Assembly: GCA_903813345.2 (NCBI GenBank)
Contig: CAIIXF020000009.1
Coordinates: forward strand, 26,450,740-26,514,739
From: Owenia fusiformis
Lineage: Eukaryota > Annelida > Polychaeta > Sabellida > Oweniidae
DNA length: 64,000 nucleotides
Reading direction: 5' to 3'
Shown piece by piece: positions 12,253 to 23,740 of this stretch. The position numbers were made by a program, and so were the translations under genes. The stretch's first letter is position 1. Every line of letters begins with the position of its first letter. Under the pieces are notes generated by a model. That model ran no database searches and had not been told where the DNA came from. It saw only the letters and a list, made by a program, of their open reading frames with translations.

Positions 12253-12943
12253 TACTTTAAAGGGTCATGTAGAGCTATTATATTTACTAAAATCAATTTC
12301 AAAATTGTACTTAATGGAACATAACTATTGTCGATATAGAAAAACTCCATCAACTAGAGACTGTGAATGCACTGTCATCTGCACGTGTAGATTATGCACA
12401 TTATACTTAAATGCTTGCTTCCGTGTCCTAGTAGTTGTAGTGTATTATAAACACGATCCTTTAAAGTGAGTCATGATCCTTTAAAGCGAGTCATTACATG
12501 AACAAGTTGATTATTTCAAAGTTTTCATGATCAGTATAAGTTCAATGAACTTACAAAACGGTATATATACGAGATGATAAACGTATACAGTTGGATCTCC
12601 GTATAAAGCTTTGCCTGCATGTGTGTGGAACAATTGACCGCAAGCATTTTTTAAAAACAATTGGCTGAGTAGGAACAGTATCCAATCAAATACTGTAACC
12701 ATCAATTTGAAACACCAATCAAACCAGTAGGTTCTAGCAATTCCTGGAAACGACCCATTCAGTAGCTCAACAAATGACATACAGGGTGTTTCATAACGAG
12801 CATCTCAAAAAGTCAATTTGAGAAGGGATAGGTCTATAACATACGTACTATATATGAGCCTATTTTATTCTAGACAAACACATTTGGATCAACTAAACAT
12901 GCTACAATTCAAGAAAGAACAAATAGCATCCCTTTGACCTTTA

Positions 12944-14622
12944 TGCCTTGGTCACATAGGCTCCGATTTTCACTACGGCGCCCGGCCGATGAGTATTTTG
13001 TTCAAAATGGGCCGGTGAGCCCGGGCATCGTACGGGCGCCGGGCGATGATCGCCACTCATCGGCCGATTTTTAGACATCGTACGGGCGCCGGCAGAGTTT
13101 TATTGCGGAGATAAAAGTTGCCGATGTCTTGGCGATTTTTTCTCAACCAAACTCATCGGTACCTACCCGGCCGTGTCCCGTCCGGTCATCGTACGATTAT
13201 CTTACGGCGCCCGGTGGCATCGCACGGTCATCTTGGGATTTTGCGTGCTGATTTGTTGATAAATCTTAATAATGATTACTTAAAAAGTGATATAACGGTT
13301 TTAGAAATAATGAGGTAAGGAATCATAATTACTACACACTGTCAGAGATTTTTTATAAAACATAAATGGAACGATTAGGCTTACTGTAAAACAATGACAC
13401 ACATTTGAATGACTGGGTGGGTGAGTAGGTTGATCTAGTCGTTCTTATATTGACATTAATCGTGTATGTCTGTCATACACATTGAATAGAGTGATACATT
13501 TTTATGCGTAAATTCACTCATCTTGGGATTTTGCATATTTGTTTATATGAAAGATCTAAAAATGAATTAATACCATTACAAATCATTTATTTTAAAAATC
13601 TTCTGAATGTTTTTGTGAGTACAGTATTTTCAAGGGTCACAATTTTAATACGAAAGTTTACTGTCTCAATTACAGTTAATATGCCAAAGGCTAAGGATAG
13701 AGGGGATAAGGCCAATGGACCATATATGAGGAAGGCCTTGGGAAGACAAGTGGAAAAATACATTAACAATGCTAGTGAACTGGTGGATGATGAAGATTTA
13801 GATGTGTCTAGGGAAGAGGGTTTTCCTTCTGAAATAACAGAAAAAATTGCCAATTCTTTTTGATGATAGGCCATATTTTTATGATCAACCAAATTTACGA
13901 GAACAGACAAAAGAAAGATGCAGAAATAGGGAATTTTGCTAATAGCATCGGATGGACAGGTAGCCATCATATTTGTTTATATGAAAGATCTAAAAATGAA
14001 CTAAGGCCAGGGTGCACTTTGATGAAAAGACCACGTGCAGTATGGCAAGTGATTTTAGACGGTCATATCTTTCACCATGAGTACTTTCTGGGCATAAATA
14101 CAGTGTTTTTATTAAAACAATATGTTTTCTTTTAATTGAAGTATCCATGATAGTAAAAATATCAATCAAACAATTTGAAAAATTAGGAATAGGGACCCAT
14201 GTCAGCATTTTTTTCTAAATATTGAACCTATTTAGAGGATCTTCTTTTTCTGATTTTTATTGCATGAAAACATTATTATCCTGGAAGTCCTGTCTATCGA
14301 AGTATTTCGTTTTCAAATCTTGCATTCATGCCATGTGGAACAGTCAAACTGGGTCATACAAGAATTTAGTATAAATCTAGAGGCCTGTAGATCGACCGAT
14401 GTCCTGGCGGGTGCCGTACGGCCATCGGCAGATAGCCTTGCGATTCCCGTGCGATGTCTTTCAGATTCAATTGATTGCGGGCGCCGTACGATGCCTGTAC
14501 TAATGTGACCATACTCACGATTAGATCAAGACATCGGTGAAAAGTCACCGGCGCCCGGTCGATTTATAAATCGCCCGATGACTACTCATCGGCCGGCGCC
14601 CGGCGGCTATGTGACCTAGGCA
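12944..14622. mobile_element. Harbinger-like DNA transposon remnant with TTA target duplication
   Basis: Terminal inverted repeats TGCCTTGGTCACATAG (left) and TGCCTAGGTCACATAG (complement of the right end) are flanked by TTA at 12941-12943 and 14623-14625. A 3-bp TTA/TWA duplication is typical of PIF/Harbinger. The subterminal regions are strikingly GC-rich (GGCGCCCGGCCGATGAG, CATCGTACGGGCGCCG) and repeated in both orientations. The interior (about 13500-14200) is AT-rich and contains a broken MADF-type gene, which fits the second, DNA-binding protein of such elements. No DDE transposase is recognised. Confidence 0.75.
13681..13975 (+). pseudogene. broken MADF/Myb-like protein of a Harbinger-type element
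   Basis: An ATG at 13681 opens a frame starting MPKAKDRGDKANGPYMRKAL and ending after KIANSF at a stop near 13860. The next base frame continues DDRPYFYDQPNLREQ and KERCRNREF to a stop near 13943, and a third frame then continues ANSIGWTG. Joined conceptually, the order (Ile/Ala-rich helix, RPYFYD, K-R-C-N, FA..IG..G) resembles the first two helices of a MADF domain (rPxLYD ... W..IA..lG..G). Each break coincides with a run of T (CTTTTTG, AATTTTG), so each looks like a one-base insertion. The words CATATTTGTTTATATGAAAG occur both upstream (about 13534) and right after the break (about 13969), suggesting a further rearrangement. The C-terminal helix is missing. Non-functional as it stands. Confidence 0.55.
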
Positions 14623-14693
14623 TTATTTATAACAGTTCGAGAAGATCTTTCCTGACGAAAAGCCCACATTATGAAACACCTTGTACTTTTGGT

Positions 14694-14757
14694 TATAAGT
14701 ATAAGTATACGTTATAAGTTGTACTTTCACGCCGTGCGAAATCTCTCTAGTATTATG
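14694..14757. repeat. right arm of the inverted repeat paired with 12195-12252
   Basis: TATACGTTATAAGTTGTACTTTC..GTGCGAAATCTCTCTAGTA is the reverse complement, with small indels, of the left arm. It lies immediately outside the right end of the TA-flanked MITE. Confidence 0.55.
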
Positions 14758-16061
14758 AGAGCTACTTACTATCACACTTTCCTACCACGTGACCACGTTT
14801 AGAAGGGATACAGGCTACCGTGAAGTTGCAAATGGAGGACGCAGGCTTATTTCCATATTTCAGAACGTAAACTAGATTTTACATATATTCCAAGTATTCT
14901 ACTCTACATTGTATAGACTCATCGAGCAGTTTGCAGAACATTAATATTACCAAAATACCCAATAGACAAAGATAGAGTATTATGGAAACAGTAAAGTAAA
15001 GATTACAGGATACTTTTTAGTATATCCATTTACACGGGTAGTATCTAAAGCCCCGCTATGATTTAGAAGTCGCGAGCAAATACCCGCTGAAATCGCGAGC
15101 AATTAAAAGAAAAGAAGGGTTATCTTTTGTTTACTTAAATTGTATGTTATAAAAAGCGTTTTCATTTAATTTTACTCAATTATTACATGGTATTGATACT
15201 AAAAAGCAACTTCTGCAAAAAAGGATCACGAACTGATGTTCTGAGTTTTGTTCTCCGATAATTGGAGAGAGAATGTATCATCATGAATCTTTATCTTTAT
15301 ATTTCTATATTTTATAGCTGAAGAAGGTCATTGCCCTTCAGTTGAAATGGTCATAGTAATATGAAATGAAGGTATTGTGAGTTTCACTTCCTAAAGTTTC
15401 ACAAAAAATTATATATTTCAATTTTAGCATATCCCTTGAGGCCCCGCTTCTATCATGAGCAATAAACTAAAGATCCCGCTGAAAACATGAGGAGGCCCCG
15501 CTGAAAACATGAGGAGGTCCCGCTGAAATCAGGAGCAAGTGGCTCTCTAAAATGGGGTGAAGACCAATTTGACTTTGCAAATCTGCCACGACTGTAGTAA
15601 TAAATATATTAATTATTGATACTCTACAGAGCACATATATATCATATATCATTGTCATTGTTATTATCGGTTCGAGCAACCCCCCCCCCTTACCAAAAGC
15701 TGGCTACGAGCATGATTCCAATAAAACCATTTCACTTAATGTATTTCGACCTGACTCCATCGAAAAATTTACCAAGAGAAGATTTAAATCCATTCCACTA
15801 CTTTTGACAAGTTTCAAAGAACTCGTTCTTCTTTGTATGCAATATATTTATATTTCACTGAAGTTACATTATACTGTAGTTCAGTATATTACTACCTTAG
15901 AGGATTCAGCACCAATGGCGCACACGTTTGAAAAGGCAATTTATGGATCAACTGCTAGATGTAAGTAACAAAGGAGTACATCATCCGATTATGAGTCCGA
16001 AATAATAATAATCAAATAATTTCATCATTAACAATTAATCGTAGGTTATGTTAAACGCACG

Positions 16062-16778
16062 TGTTACGCGGAAAACATGATGCAAATATGTGTCATATTC
16101 TGCAATAAATATGGCATATTCACTTGCGGTGTATGACAGATTCAGCTGCAGTATATTGCATACCCACTAAGCAATGAGAACACGATACAGAAGTACGCAA
16201 TTGTCAATTGCATTGATTAAACAAACGGGTAATCATTGTGTCATTTTCACCTGCGGTATATGACATATTCGGCAAGTGAGTATGACATATTCTGCAGGTG
16301 ACTATCAGGTATTCACTGAAATCAATGTATCGCATATTCACGGCGCAATATCGCATACTCACCTGCGGAATATGCCATAAACTGCAGGTGAGTATGGCAT
16401 ATACTGTATACCCGTATCACAAATAACACGCAACCATAAATGTATGCCATACTCCGCGTAACATCGTATGTGTTACGCGGAATATGGCATATATTCATGG
16501 TTGCGTGGTATTTGTGATATGGGTGTATATGCCATATTCAGCTGTTGTATATGGCGTATTCCGCAGTTGAGTATGGCATATTCCGTATTGAATATGTGAT
16601 ACATTGATTTCAGTAAATACCCCATGCTCGCAGAATATGTCATACTCACTTGCAGAATATGCCTTACACCGCAGGTGAGTATGCCATACCGCAGGTGAAT
16701 CTATCATACTCCACAAGTGAATATGCCATATTCATTGTGGAATATGACATATATTTGTATCGTGTTTACCGCGTAACA
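16062..16778. mobile_element. GTTACGCGG element with palindromic CACCTGCGG repeats
   Basis: The outer ends are TGTTACGCGG (16062) and CCGCGTAACA (to 16778), followed inwards by AAACAtGATgCAAATATG in both orientations. The interior is an irregular array of palindromic words, alternating CACCTGCGG-ATATG and CATATTC-GCAGGTG, often joined as CAGGTGAGTATGNCATA. Internal CGCGTAAC..GTTACGCGG near 16457-16480 suggests two units fused tail to tail. Related copies lie at 38608-39430 and 40149-40639. Small open frames over the array are repeat artefacts. Confidence 0.7.
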
Positions 16779-17269
16779 ATATGTCCAGGAAAATGGCTTA
16801 TGCAGGACATACGATTTATATGTCCCGGATCCTCGTTTGAGCGGGACATACGAAATATTTTTGCGCGGATATGGAATATATTCCCGGTTGATATGTCCCT
16901 GAAAATTATCAGGTATGGAATACAAATCATCATTATTTTAATAAATATTTAAAAACAAAAACTTGAATGTTATTGTTAAATGTTATTGTTAAATTATAAA
17001 AGTAGAACCTGAATTATCATGGAGACTTTGTGGTTCTCCTTTCTCTCTAAATTTCATCTTCTTGCAACTTGGGGTGTCTTTGTTTAATACAAGACTCATT
17101 ACCCTGAACCTCAGGCTTCAATTAAGTTCATTCTTGAAATGATATCCACCTTTCTCCTATACATTTTGATATGGATGTAACTCTATAAAATGTTTGACGA
17201 AATCTCTGGTGGCTTGAAGTTGGAATGGAAACATTAGAAACCTGGCCCTAGAATGAAACAGTATATATA

Positions 17270-17912
17270 CAGGGTGTCCCGAAAGTATGGGGCCCCCCCT
17301 AGGCAGACATATTCCAGTGTCCTCATAGTATGTGTCATATGTCATTTTAAAGCTTATCCAAAGTTACATTGATTTGCCAAGTATCATGGTTTAACTCCCA
17401 AATGGGAAAAAGTTACAGGCATTTCAAAATTTAGTGTTTGGTCAAAATTAAGTTCAATTTTACACCAAATCACTCGTTAATGTGTCCTCCTGGGCCATTT
17501 TAACAGCAGCTATTTTTTTCTGGTCGGATGGATATTGAGTTGGAAAAAGAGAACAGTGAGGGTAAAAACTCTAAGGAAACTCTTCAAAAGTCCCTTAACA
17601 GGTTTCAATAGGGTTATAAAATTCCACACCCCTATTTTAAGGGCTTTTAAGGTCATATCTGAAAATAATTGCTGCTGTTAACATGGCCAAGGGGGGACAC
17701 ATTGACTAGTAATGTGGTGAAAAATTGAACTTTATTTTGACAAAACACTAACTTTTAAAATGACTATAACTTTTTCCCATTTGAGAGTTAAACCATGATA
17801 CTTTTCAAATCAATGTAACTTTGGATAAGCTTTAAAATGATATATGACACATACTATGAGGACACTGGAATATGTCTGCCTAGGGGGGGCCCCATACTTT
17901 CGGGACACCCTG
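17270..17912. mobile_element. TA-flanked long-TIR MITE, family shared with 62317-62941
   Basis: Left end CAGGGTGTCCCGAAAGTATG; the right end is its complement (CATACTTTCGGGACACCCTG), with TA at 17268-17269 and 17913-17914. The inverted match extends over about 170 bp per side (AGGCAGACATATTCCAGTGT, AAAGTTACATTGATTTGCCA and others), so the element folds almost completely. The centre contains GTTAACAGCAGC-type sequence in both orientations. No coding sequence. Confidence 0.85.
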
Positions 17913-18502
17913 TACAGTAATTATTAGAAATACTTAACTTGGTCTTTCGTGTACGTTTATTTGAAGAACCTCAATATTTTATGTAATAGTAATGAGCTTT
18001 CCTCGTGATCGAAGCGGGTACTCGTGATATCTGCTCCTGTTTTCAGCGGGACCTCCTCATGTTTTCAGCGGGGCTTCCTCATAATTTCAGCGGGGCCACT
18101 GGCACACCTTCAATGATGTATTTCACCCCCTACAGTGGATGTTTTTGAAAACAAACTTATCAATACATACAATGTTGGTCCAATATTCATAATGATGTAT
18201 GTATATCGTAGTTCTTGTCTCTATTTTAACCGTAAAAGTAATATGTTAACAGTAAATTATGCAAACGTGCATATTGACGCCCGTTTCTTCCATGCCAGTA
18301 AAAATAGTTATCTTTCATGTCATTGTTTGTGAAGATATACCTGTTCTGAAAGTATACCTAAAGTATCAAAGAACAGTAATGCGTATTCTTACCTTTTTGG
18401 TCCATATTTCCAGATGAATTAAATAAAAAGGACTTTGCTCGTGATTTCAGCGGGAACTTGCTCGCGATCTCTCAATTATAACGGGGCTTTGGATACAACC
18501 CG

Positions 18503-20250
18503 TGATTTATGTACAGGGCACCTATCTGAGTTACCTAAACTATGTAATTTATTTTGACATTGATATGCAACAAAATCATCCGTTAACTTTTATTTATCTT
18601 TCATATATATTGCATGTGAGTGCTTTAAATGTAGATACATTTTCTAGTTTGTGATTTAATTGTATTTTTCTGAAGAAATTGAGTTTCCTAAATTTCAAAA
18701 TGAATAAAAAGTCCCAGAAATGTAACTTTATTTTAGATGCCCTAAGGCAAAACATATTGTAAAACATTTTCCTCGTGTCACAAAGAGGAGAATGCTTGTT
18801 TTGAGGTGCCTGGCGATGAGCGTTCCAGGGTTGATCATAATCCCAAAACATCAGACATTCAACAAATCATGTCAGACCACATCTTCCTGGTAATGGTTTG
18901 TTATATGTGTATTGAGATGTATTATGAACCCATAGATATATTGGCTAGCTTGATTGATGATGTCATAGGTTGTATTTTAAGGGCGGCGTCATTCTTAAAG
19001 GTCCCATAAATGATTGTAACTACACGCGTTGCGGTTGCTAGCACAGCACTTAATGAGCCTTGCCAGCAGGTATCAAGAAAAACGGAATTCCATTTGGTGA
19101 ATTCTCAAGAAATCATCAAGACAGCAGGATGATCAGTCAAGAGCATTGCATAACACGTGGTTTCAAAGTCAAATATTCAATAATGAGTTGAACGAGGAAG
19201 AAATGAGAACTCGTAAACACTTGAATGGAAAAAGTGATCAGCTGACACTTATCTATATCTAGGGAGGTTTCTAAAATGGGGGCATGAGTACACCTGAAAG
19301 CTCTGTGTGATTGCATTGAACGCAGTTCCAAGATATAACTCAGAAGGTGCTAGGATACTTCCTCATTAATGATAACAACCTCTATATTCACAAAAAGGAC
19401 TAACAAGAAGGTTAGAGAATGCGATGGGTTAAAACAAACGATCTGTAACCTTTTGGTTGACACGGAAATCTTACATATTTCTCTTTTTTGGCCACCCTCC
19501 TTGTTTCAACACCAATTATACAGCGCATATAAAAAACGCAACAAACAAAAATTAAATCGTAAAAACCATCAATGACTGCATCATTTTCTGTATCACGAAG
19601 CCATGTTTCCTTCCTTATCAATGATATTATTTGCATGGACTCATGGTTGGCTGAATAATTATTCACTTCGCACGATGCAAACATTGGTTTTGAACCAAGC
19701 TTTAGACTATGACAAAGCTACTTAGTCTTGCTTCAAGACACTGGACTATCTACTCTAACAACTGTGTTGTCAAACATGTACAGTCAAACATGTACAGTCT
19801 TGATGCAGAACTAGGTGCTGTTTGAAGATCCCCTGACCTGACCTGTGACTTTTTCCTTTTGGCTATCTCAAGAGCGAAGTGTTAACCACCTCACAAAATT
19901 GTAACACATCGACAAGCAATTACCAATGTTTGAAACCCACAAATGACTCAAAGAGCCATGCAACTAATGGAGAGGTTAGTTCATCACTGTGTAAAGGGGT
20001 ATAATGCAATCTCCTTATGATTATGAGTATGAACACTTAACTGTGTTATGATGTCACCATCTGCCACACCTTCTTCCAGTAGAACCTGGGGTCGTGAACT
20101 ACTTGGCATTAATTGTTATGTCTGAAACTTGGTCTCTAGTTGATTTTGACTGACTGTGCAAAATGAATTAAAAAACACAGAAACTCCACAGAGTAGCAAA
20201 TCCCGGCGAACAAAATATTTTTTGATAAATATCGGTCATCTTAAAAACAA
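18503..20250. other. no recognised feature
   Basis: About 1.7 kb with no gene or element that I can support. The small open frames have no family features. Confidence 0.45.
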
Positions 20251-20321
20251 GCGAAGGGAAGGACGAAGAAACAGACGGATGCCTTCTTTATATCCCTACA
20301 AACCTCGTTCGATGGGATAAT
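20251..20321. repeat. dispersed repeat end (GACGGA ... TATATCCCT ... GGGATAA)
   Basis: The order GACGAAGAAACAGACGG, TTTATATCCCTACAAACCTC, GTTCGATGGGATAA is shared with 34523-34608 and 58671-58739, all on the plus strand. This looks like the conserved end of one dispersed repeat family; its class is unknown. Confidence 0.5.
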
Positions 20322-20830
20322 GCTTGTTCAGCCAACCATGTATGACCCCATGTAAATAAATAACATGTGATAAAAAATGATATTGACAAATTGATAAGTA
20401 ATATCTTGTAGTCCATATTGATTTTAATTCAGTGATTCGAATCTAGTACAGTACAATAACCTTAACGTTAATCCTTCGTAGAAATGTTGACTGGAAAACA
20501 CAATATGAAATAATTAGCTGGAAAATTGTAGACATGCAACACATGTCATGCATGCTAGTCACCGGATGGGGATTATTCAGAAAACAGGCAAATCAATCAT
20601 ATTTCTTTGTAGCATTTACCTGTGGATATTAAAGCTCAGTCTGAGAAAAGCAAAATCAGGCTTTTTGAAAAGATAATAATACAATAGATCATGGATGAAA
20701 TTGAAAGGCTAATAAAAGAATATTTGTATGTTTATATTTAGCGCATTTGTCTTGCATGTAGTGAAATGTATATATATATTAATATAGAAGATGACGCGGT
20801 ATCCAAACTGCGTGCATAATGCATATACTA

Positions 20831-21460
20831 CAGGGTGTCAAAAAACAACGACACCCCCCTCTACAGCAATAAGTACTTAATGTTACATGGTGTGTCATAT
20901 CTCATTTTAAAGACAATGTAATTCTGGAGTTACCTGAGAAATTTCAGCCTTATATCGTATAATTTTACAGATTTACAGCTGATTCTTAGTAGTTGGTATG
21001 ACCACCAGTTGCTGCTCGAACAGCAGCTTATCTGGATGGATATGATTTCAATAAAAATTCAGATAAAGGTGTAGCATTGCATAATCATCTCAGCACTTTC
21101 CTCAAAATCTTCAGAATTACATCCTTACTGTATCTTTTTTCAAGATCAGCTCTTTTTCCATTAATTCCTATACCCTGTTTTCAGAACAAGACCCATATGT
21201 TCAGTGCAGTTGAGATCTGGGCTAATTCTTTCATATTCCACTTCCTGAAGATTTGACCTTTAACCAGTAACAGAGCAGCAAACAAAGTACCGAAGTAGCA
21301 AACTTTGAAACAATGTAGCTTTTTTAATATAAATTTCTATTAAATGAAATTTGATGAGTAACTCCAGAATTAAATTATCTTTCAAATGAGGTATGACACA
21401 ATATGGAACACTCAGGACTTTTTGCTGTAGAGGGGGGTGCCGTTGTTTTTTGACACCCTG
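20831..21460. mobile_element. TA-flanked MITE nested in element A
   Basis: The left end CAGGGTGTCAAAAAACAACG and the right end complement CAGGGTGTCAAAAAACAACG are identical over this span and continue as CACCCCCCTCTACAG with one mismatch. TA lies outside both ends. The inner flanks are also inverted (ACATGGTGTGTCATA against a complement at about 21390-21410). The centre holds no gene. Confidence 0.8.
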
Positions 21461-21899
21461 TATATATGATACACTGACAAACTGCGCGCATATCAACATT
21501 GCATCATACAAGTTAGAGTTCAAACGTAGTATTAAGACATTTATTCTGCATTGATTTATAGTTTCATACATCCATTCGATGGTGATTATATGATTCTACC
21601 ATATGATAGCGAAAACAATGTCCAAATGAACGTAGGTCTTAAAATATAAGCAGATTAATAAAAATATTCCATCGGTTTTTCGATTACCGACACATAAGTT
21701 GATGTCGCACTTTTCACAGAAATAGAAAATACCTGGGTTCTGTTTCATAGGTAAATCTCAACCCAGTTCTCACGTACAATACAAAATATTTCGTATTAAA
21801 TCAGATGATCGTGAGACAAACGGACATTATATGATTCAACACTGTATATTGAGATTATTAGGTTTACATTGGGGAAAAAATTGAGGGCTAGTTGTAAAA

Positions 21900-22494
21900 G
21901 AAATGGAAAAGAACTTGTAAAAGGGCTAAGAAAATGGTAATAAACTTAGAAGTTATAGACTCCATAAATCTCGTTTTCATACCGAGGAATATGTTGAGAT
22001 GTATTTACCTAGGATTTACAGACAAGCTCTGGCAAAACTTAGGTGTGGTGTATTACCTCTGAGGGTAGAAACGGGAAGATATAATCCCAAATTAGACCTT
22101 CATGACAGAATTTGTTTAATGTGTGATATGCAGGAAGTTGAAAATGAAATACACTTTCTAATAGATTGTCCATTGTATAATGATTTAAGATATGATGTTT
22201 TCACTTACATGTCATCATTGCATCCTTCTTTTGAAAATTCAACAAATTTAGCAAAATATTGTTTAATTATGTGTGATTGCAATGTTTACATGCTAGCAAA
22301 GCTAGTATATTGTATGTTTAAACGACGTAAATTATTTTTATTGTAAATTTTATTCAGTGTCTCATAAGTCGGCAACGGCTGGACGTGTACATATTATTCT
22401 TTTACCTCTACATGTGTATGTATATTTTAATTGTTTTTTAGTGTAAATTGTATACGTGTGACACTTAAATAAACTATTTTAAACTAAACTAAAC
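21900..22494 (+). mobile_element. 5'-truncated LINE fragment (3' end of ORF2 plus 3' UTR)
   Basis: This block is missing from element A copy 2. It is flanked by short near-duplicates TGTAAAAG (21893-21900) and TGTAAAG (22495-22501), where the empty copy has TGTAAAG once. It contains the last part of a LINE ORF2 followed by a 3' UTR ending in TAAACTAAACTAAAC, a simple-repeat tail. It is a different LINE from the one at 23.7-28.7 kb, with a different tail and C-terminus. Confidence 0.7.
21921..22346 (+). pseudogene. C-terminal fragment of a LINE ORF2
   Basis: The frame is open from 21921 to a stop at 22346. It reads SYRLHKSRFHTEEYV, then ALAKLRCGVLPLRVETGRYN, then CLMCDMQ..EIHFLIDC. YR-[FL]-K-x-x-F-x-x-E-x-[YY], a KLR-G/S-x-x-x-L-x-[VI]-E-x-GRY block and a CX2CX9HX4C zinc-binding motif are usual in this order at the C-terminus of non-LTR retrotransposon polymerases, after the reverse transcriptase. 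The endonuclease and reverse transcriptase are missing because of 5' truncation. The visible part has no internal stop. Confidence 0.75.
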
Positions 22495-22685
22495 TGTAAA
22501 GTAACTTACGAGTAGTGTCCACATAACGGCACTCTCTGATTAACAAAACTAATCTTGTATTTCCAGTACTTTTCATCCTTAAGAGAGTCGTGTCCTCCCC
22601 GTCTGCCATATTAAATATGCACGCATTTTGTCAATGTTTAAAAGTGTGTGCATAGTGTGCACGCAGTTTGGGTAGCGCGCCGTGT

Positions 22686-23478
22686 AAAATGTCCATTCTT
22701 TGAAGAATGAACATTTTGTTTAATATTGCAGTGAGTAATTGACAGTGAAAACAATTGAGACTAAAAGTACTTACATTTGTTAGACTTTACATGACAATCT
22801 CAAGGTTTACTTTGTATTACTGTAATTCACAGTTTGTGGAAACAAAAGTACAATTAATAATGGGGTGCTCAATAAATCAAGGGACTACAATTTAATTATA
22901 GGGAAGCCGTCAGGATCCAAAACGCAAGGCAAATTTTAAATTGGGCAAGACAAATCTCCAGCGAAATATAGTACTTTCGTATAATTTTTATAGTTTCAAT
23001 AGTTGCAATCAAAAAAGTATCGAAAGGAAATATTTTCTGAAAAATTCTAGGGAGATATGGTCCAAAGATGAGAGTTGTGGGTTGTACTACCGACCGTGTT
23101 ATTAAAATCATAATCAACGAGGCACGAAGCATGTTTGACTTGTGAACAAGCTGAACATGAAATATTAAAATCCCATAAAACATGCCTAACACTAGGTTTG
23201 AACCAAACTTTGGATTCTAAATTATTTACAGTGTCACGTCGTTCCCCTTTCCCAATCATTCAGGATTTGCTAATTTATCAGTTTTAAGGTTAAAAGGACC
23301 GAATGTAAAGAGTCTGTAGAATATGGATTGCGTCCGGAATCTACAAAATATGGATTTTTTTATTTTTAGATAACAAGGTTTCCAACACTTGCATATTATT
23401 TGTATTATCAAAAATATTGACATCATGATGTGACACTGTACGCGGTGCAACATTTTATCATTTATTAAAAATGAGTAT
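22686..23478. other. no recognised feature
   Basis: AT-rich DNA. Minus-strand frames at 22896-23453 overlap one another and have no family features. GGTTTGAACC at about 23193 resembles a tRNA B box on the minus strand, but no cloverleaf forms. Confidence 0.45.
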
Positions 23479-23505
23479 TCAACATTTTAATATATGATTA
23501 TTTAC
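23479..23505 (+). repeat. 27-bp direct repeat, flank copy (source of LINE 5' filler)
   Basis: The 27 bases starting TCAACATTTTAATATATGAT are repeated exactly at 23726-23752, across the 5' junction of the LINE. Part of this copy (ATATGATTAT) also appears in the opposite arm of the inverted repeat near 30672-30690, which indicates that this copy is the original. Confidence 0.8.
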
Positions 23506-23519
23506 CAATGCTAGACTGC

Positions 23520-23730
23520 TATTCGTCGCGTGAGAATAACTTTGTACTAACTGCCATTTTCAAAAAAAATGAGATAGACATGGAATTTTACTATTTGACA
23601 CACAGGCTTTCATCTCAGATACATGCCCCATCTCAATTCCCTCTCATTAAGCTAGAATTCAGTGTGAAATTGTACCATCTCCAGACAAACAGCTTATTTC
23701 TAATTTCAAATTGTCATATCTGATATCAAC
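23520..23730 (+). repeat. inverted-repeat arm, left part (interrupted by the LINE)
   Basis: From CGTCGCGTGAGAATAACTTT to CTGATATCAAC this is the inverted counterpart of 30397-30672. The outer half is diverged (many substitutions and indels at 23560-23670) and the inner 45 bp are nearly perfect. The arm resumes after the LINE at 28659. Confidence 0.7.
23723..23730. repeat. target site duplication of the LINE, left copy
   Basis: ATATCAAC, identical to 28659-28666. The empty site on the opposite arm has the word once (30397-30404, inverted). Confidence 0.8.
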
Positions 23731-23740
23731 ATTTTAATAT

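Larger units (their letters stand above)
12782..14683. mobile_element. TA-flanked MITE, interrupted by a Harbinger-like element
   Basis: Left end CAGGGTGTTTCATAACGAG; right end complement CAAGGTGTTTCATAATGTGG; TA on both sides (12780-12781 and 14684-14685). Removing the nested element at 12944-14622 leaves only about 220 bp, a usual MITE size. This one was inserted first and then split. Confidence 0.7.
15035..18502. mobile_element. 3.5-kb inverted-repeat element with CCCCGCTGAAA-type repeats, carrying two nested elements
   Basis: The left end CGGGTAGTATCTAAAGCCCC is matched at the right by the complement CGGGTTGTATCCAAAGCCCC, and the inverted match continues for about 60 bp (TCGCGAGCAA..CCCGCTGAAATC). 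Both arms then carry short repeats: GGCCCCGCTGAAAACATGAG at about 15493-15525, and their inverted form TTTTCAGCGGGACCTCCTCA at about 18041-18095. A GTTACGCGG element (16062-16778) and a TA-flanked MITE (17270-17912) sit in the middle. No transposase is recognised. Target duplication not clear. Confidence 0.65.
20791..22685. mobile_element. TIR element family A, copy 1, with two nested insertions
   Basis: The left end GCGGTATCCAAACTGCGTG and right end CACGCAGTTTGGGTAGCGCGC are inverted copies, and the internal sequence aligns with the uninterrupted copy at 31396-32051 (for example ACTGACAAACTGCGCGCATAT, TTATATGATTCTACCAT, GATTACCGACACAT, TGTATTTCCAGTACTTTTCA). Two extra blocks, 20831-21460 and about 21900-22494, are absent from the other copy and are later insertions. 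No protein coding capacity of its own. Confidence 0.75.

Noticed and set aside
16062-16778. CRISPR-like array
   Set aside because: The repeated words are palindromic and abut each other irregularly without unique spacers of constant length, and the context is eukaryotic transposon DNA.
23190-23215. tRNA-like B box GGTTCAAACC on the minus strand
   Set aside because: No T-stem pairing, no A box at a suitable distance and no acceptor stem.
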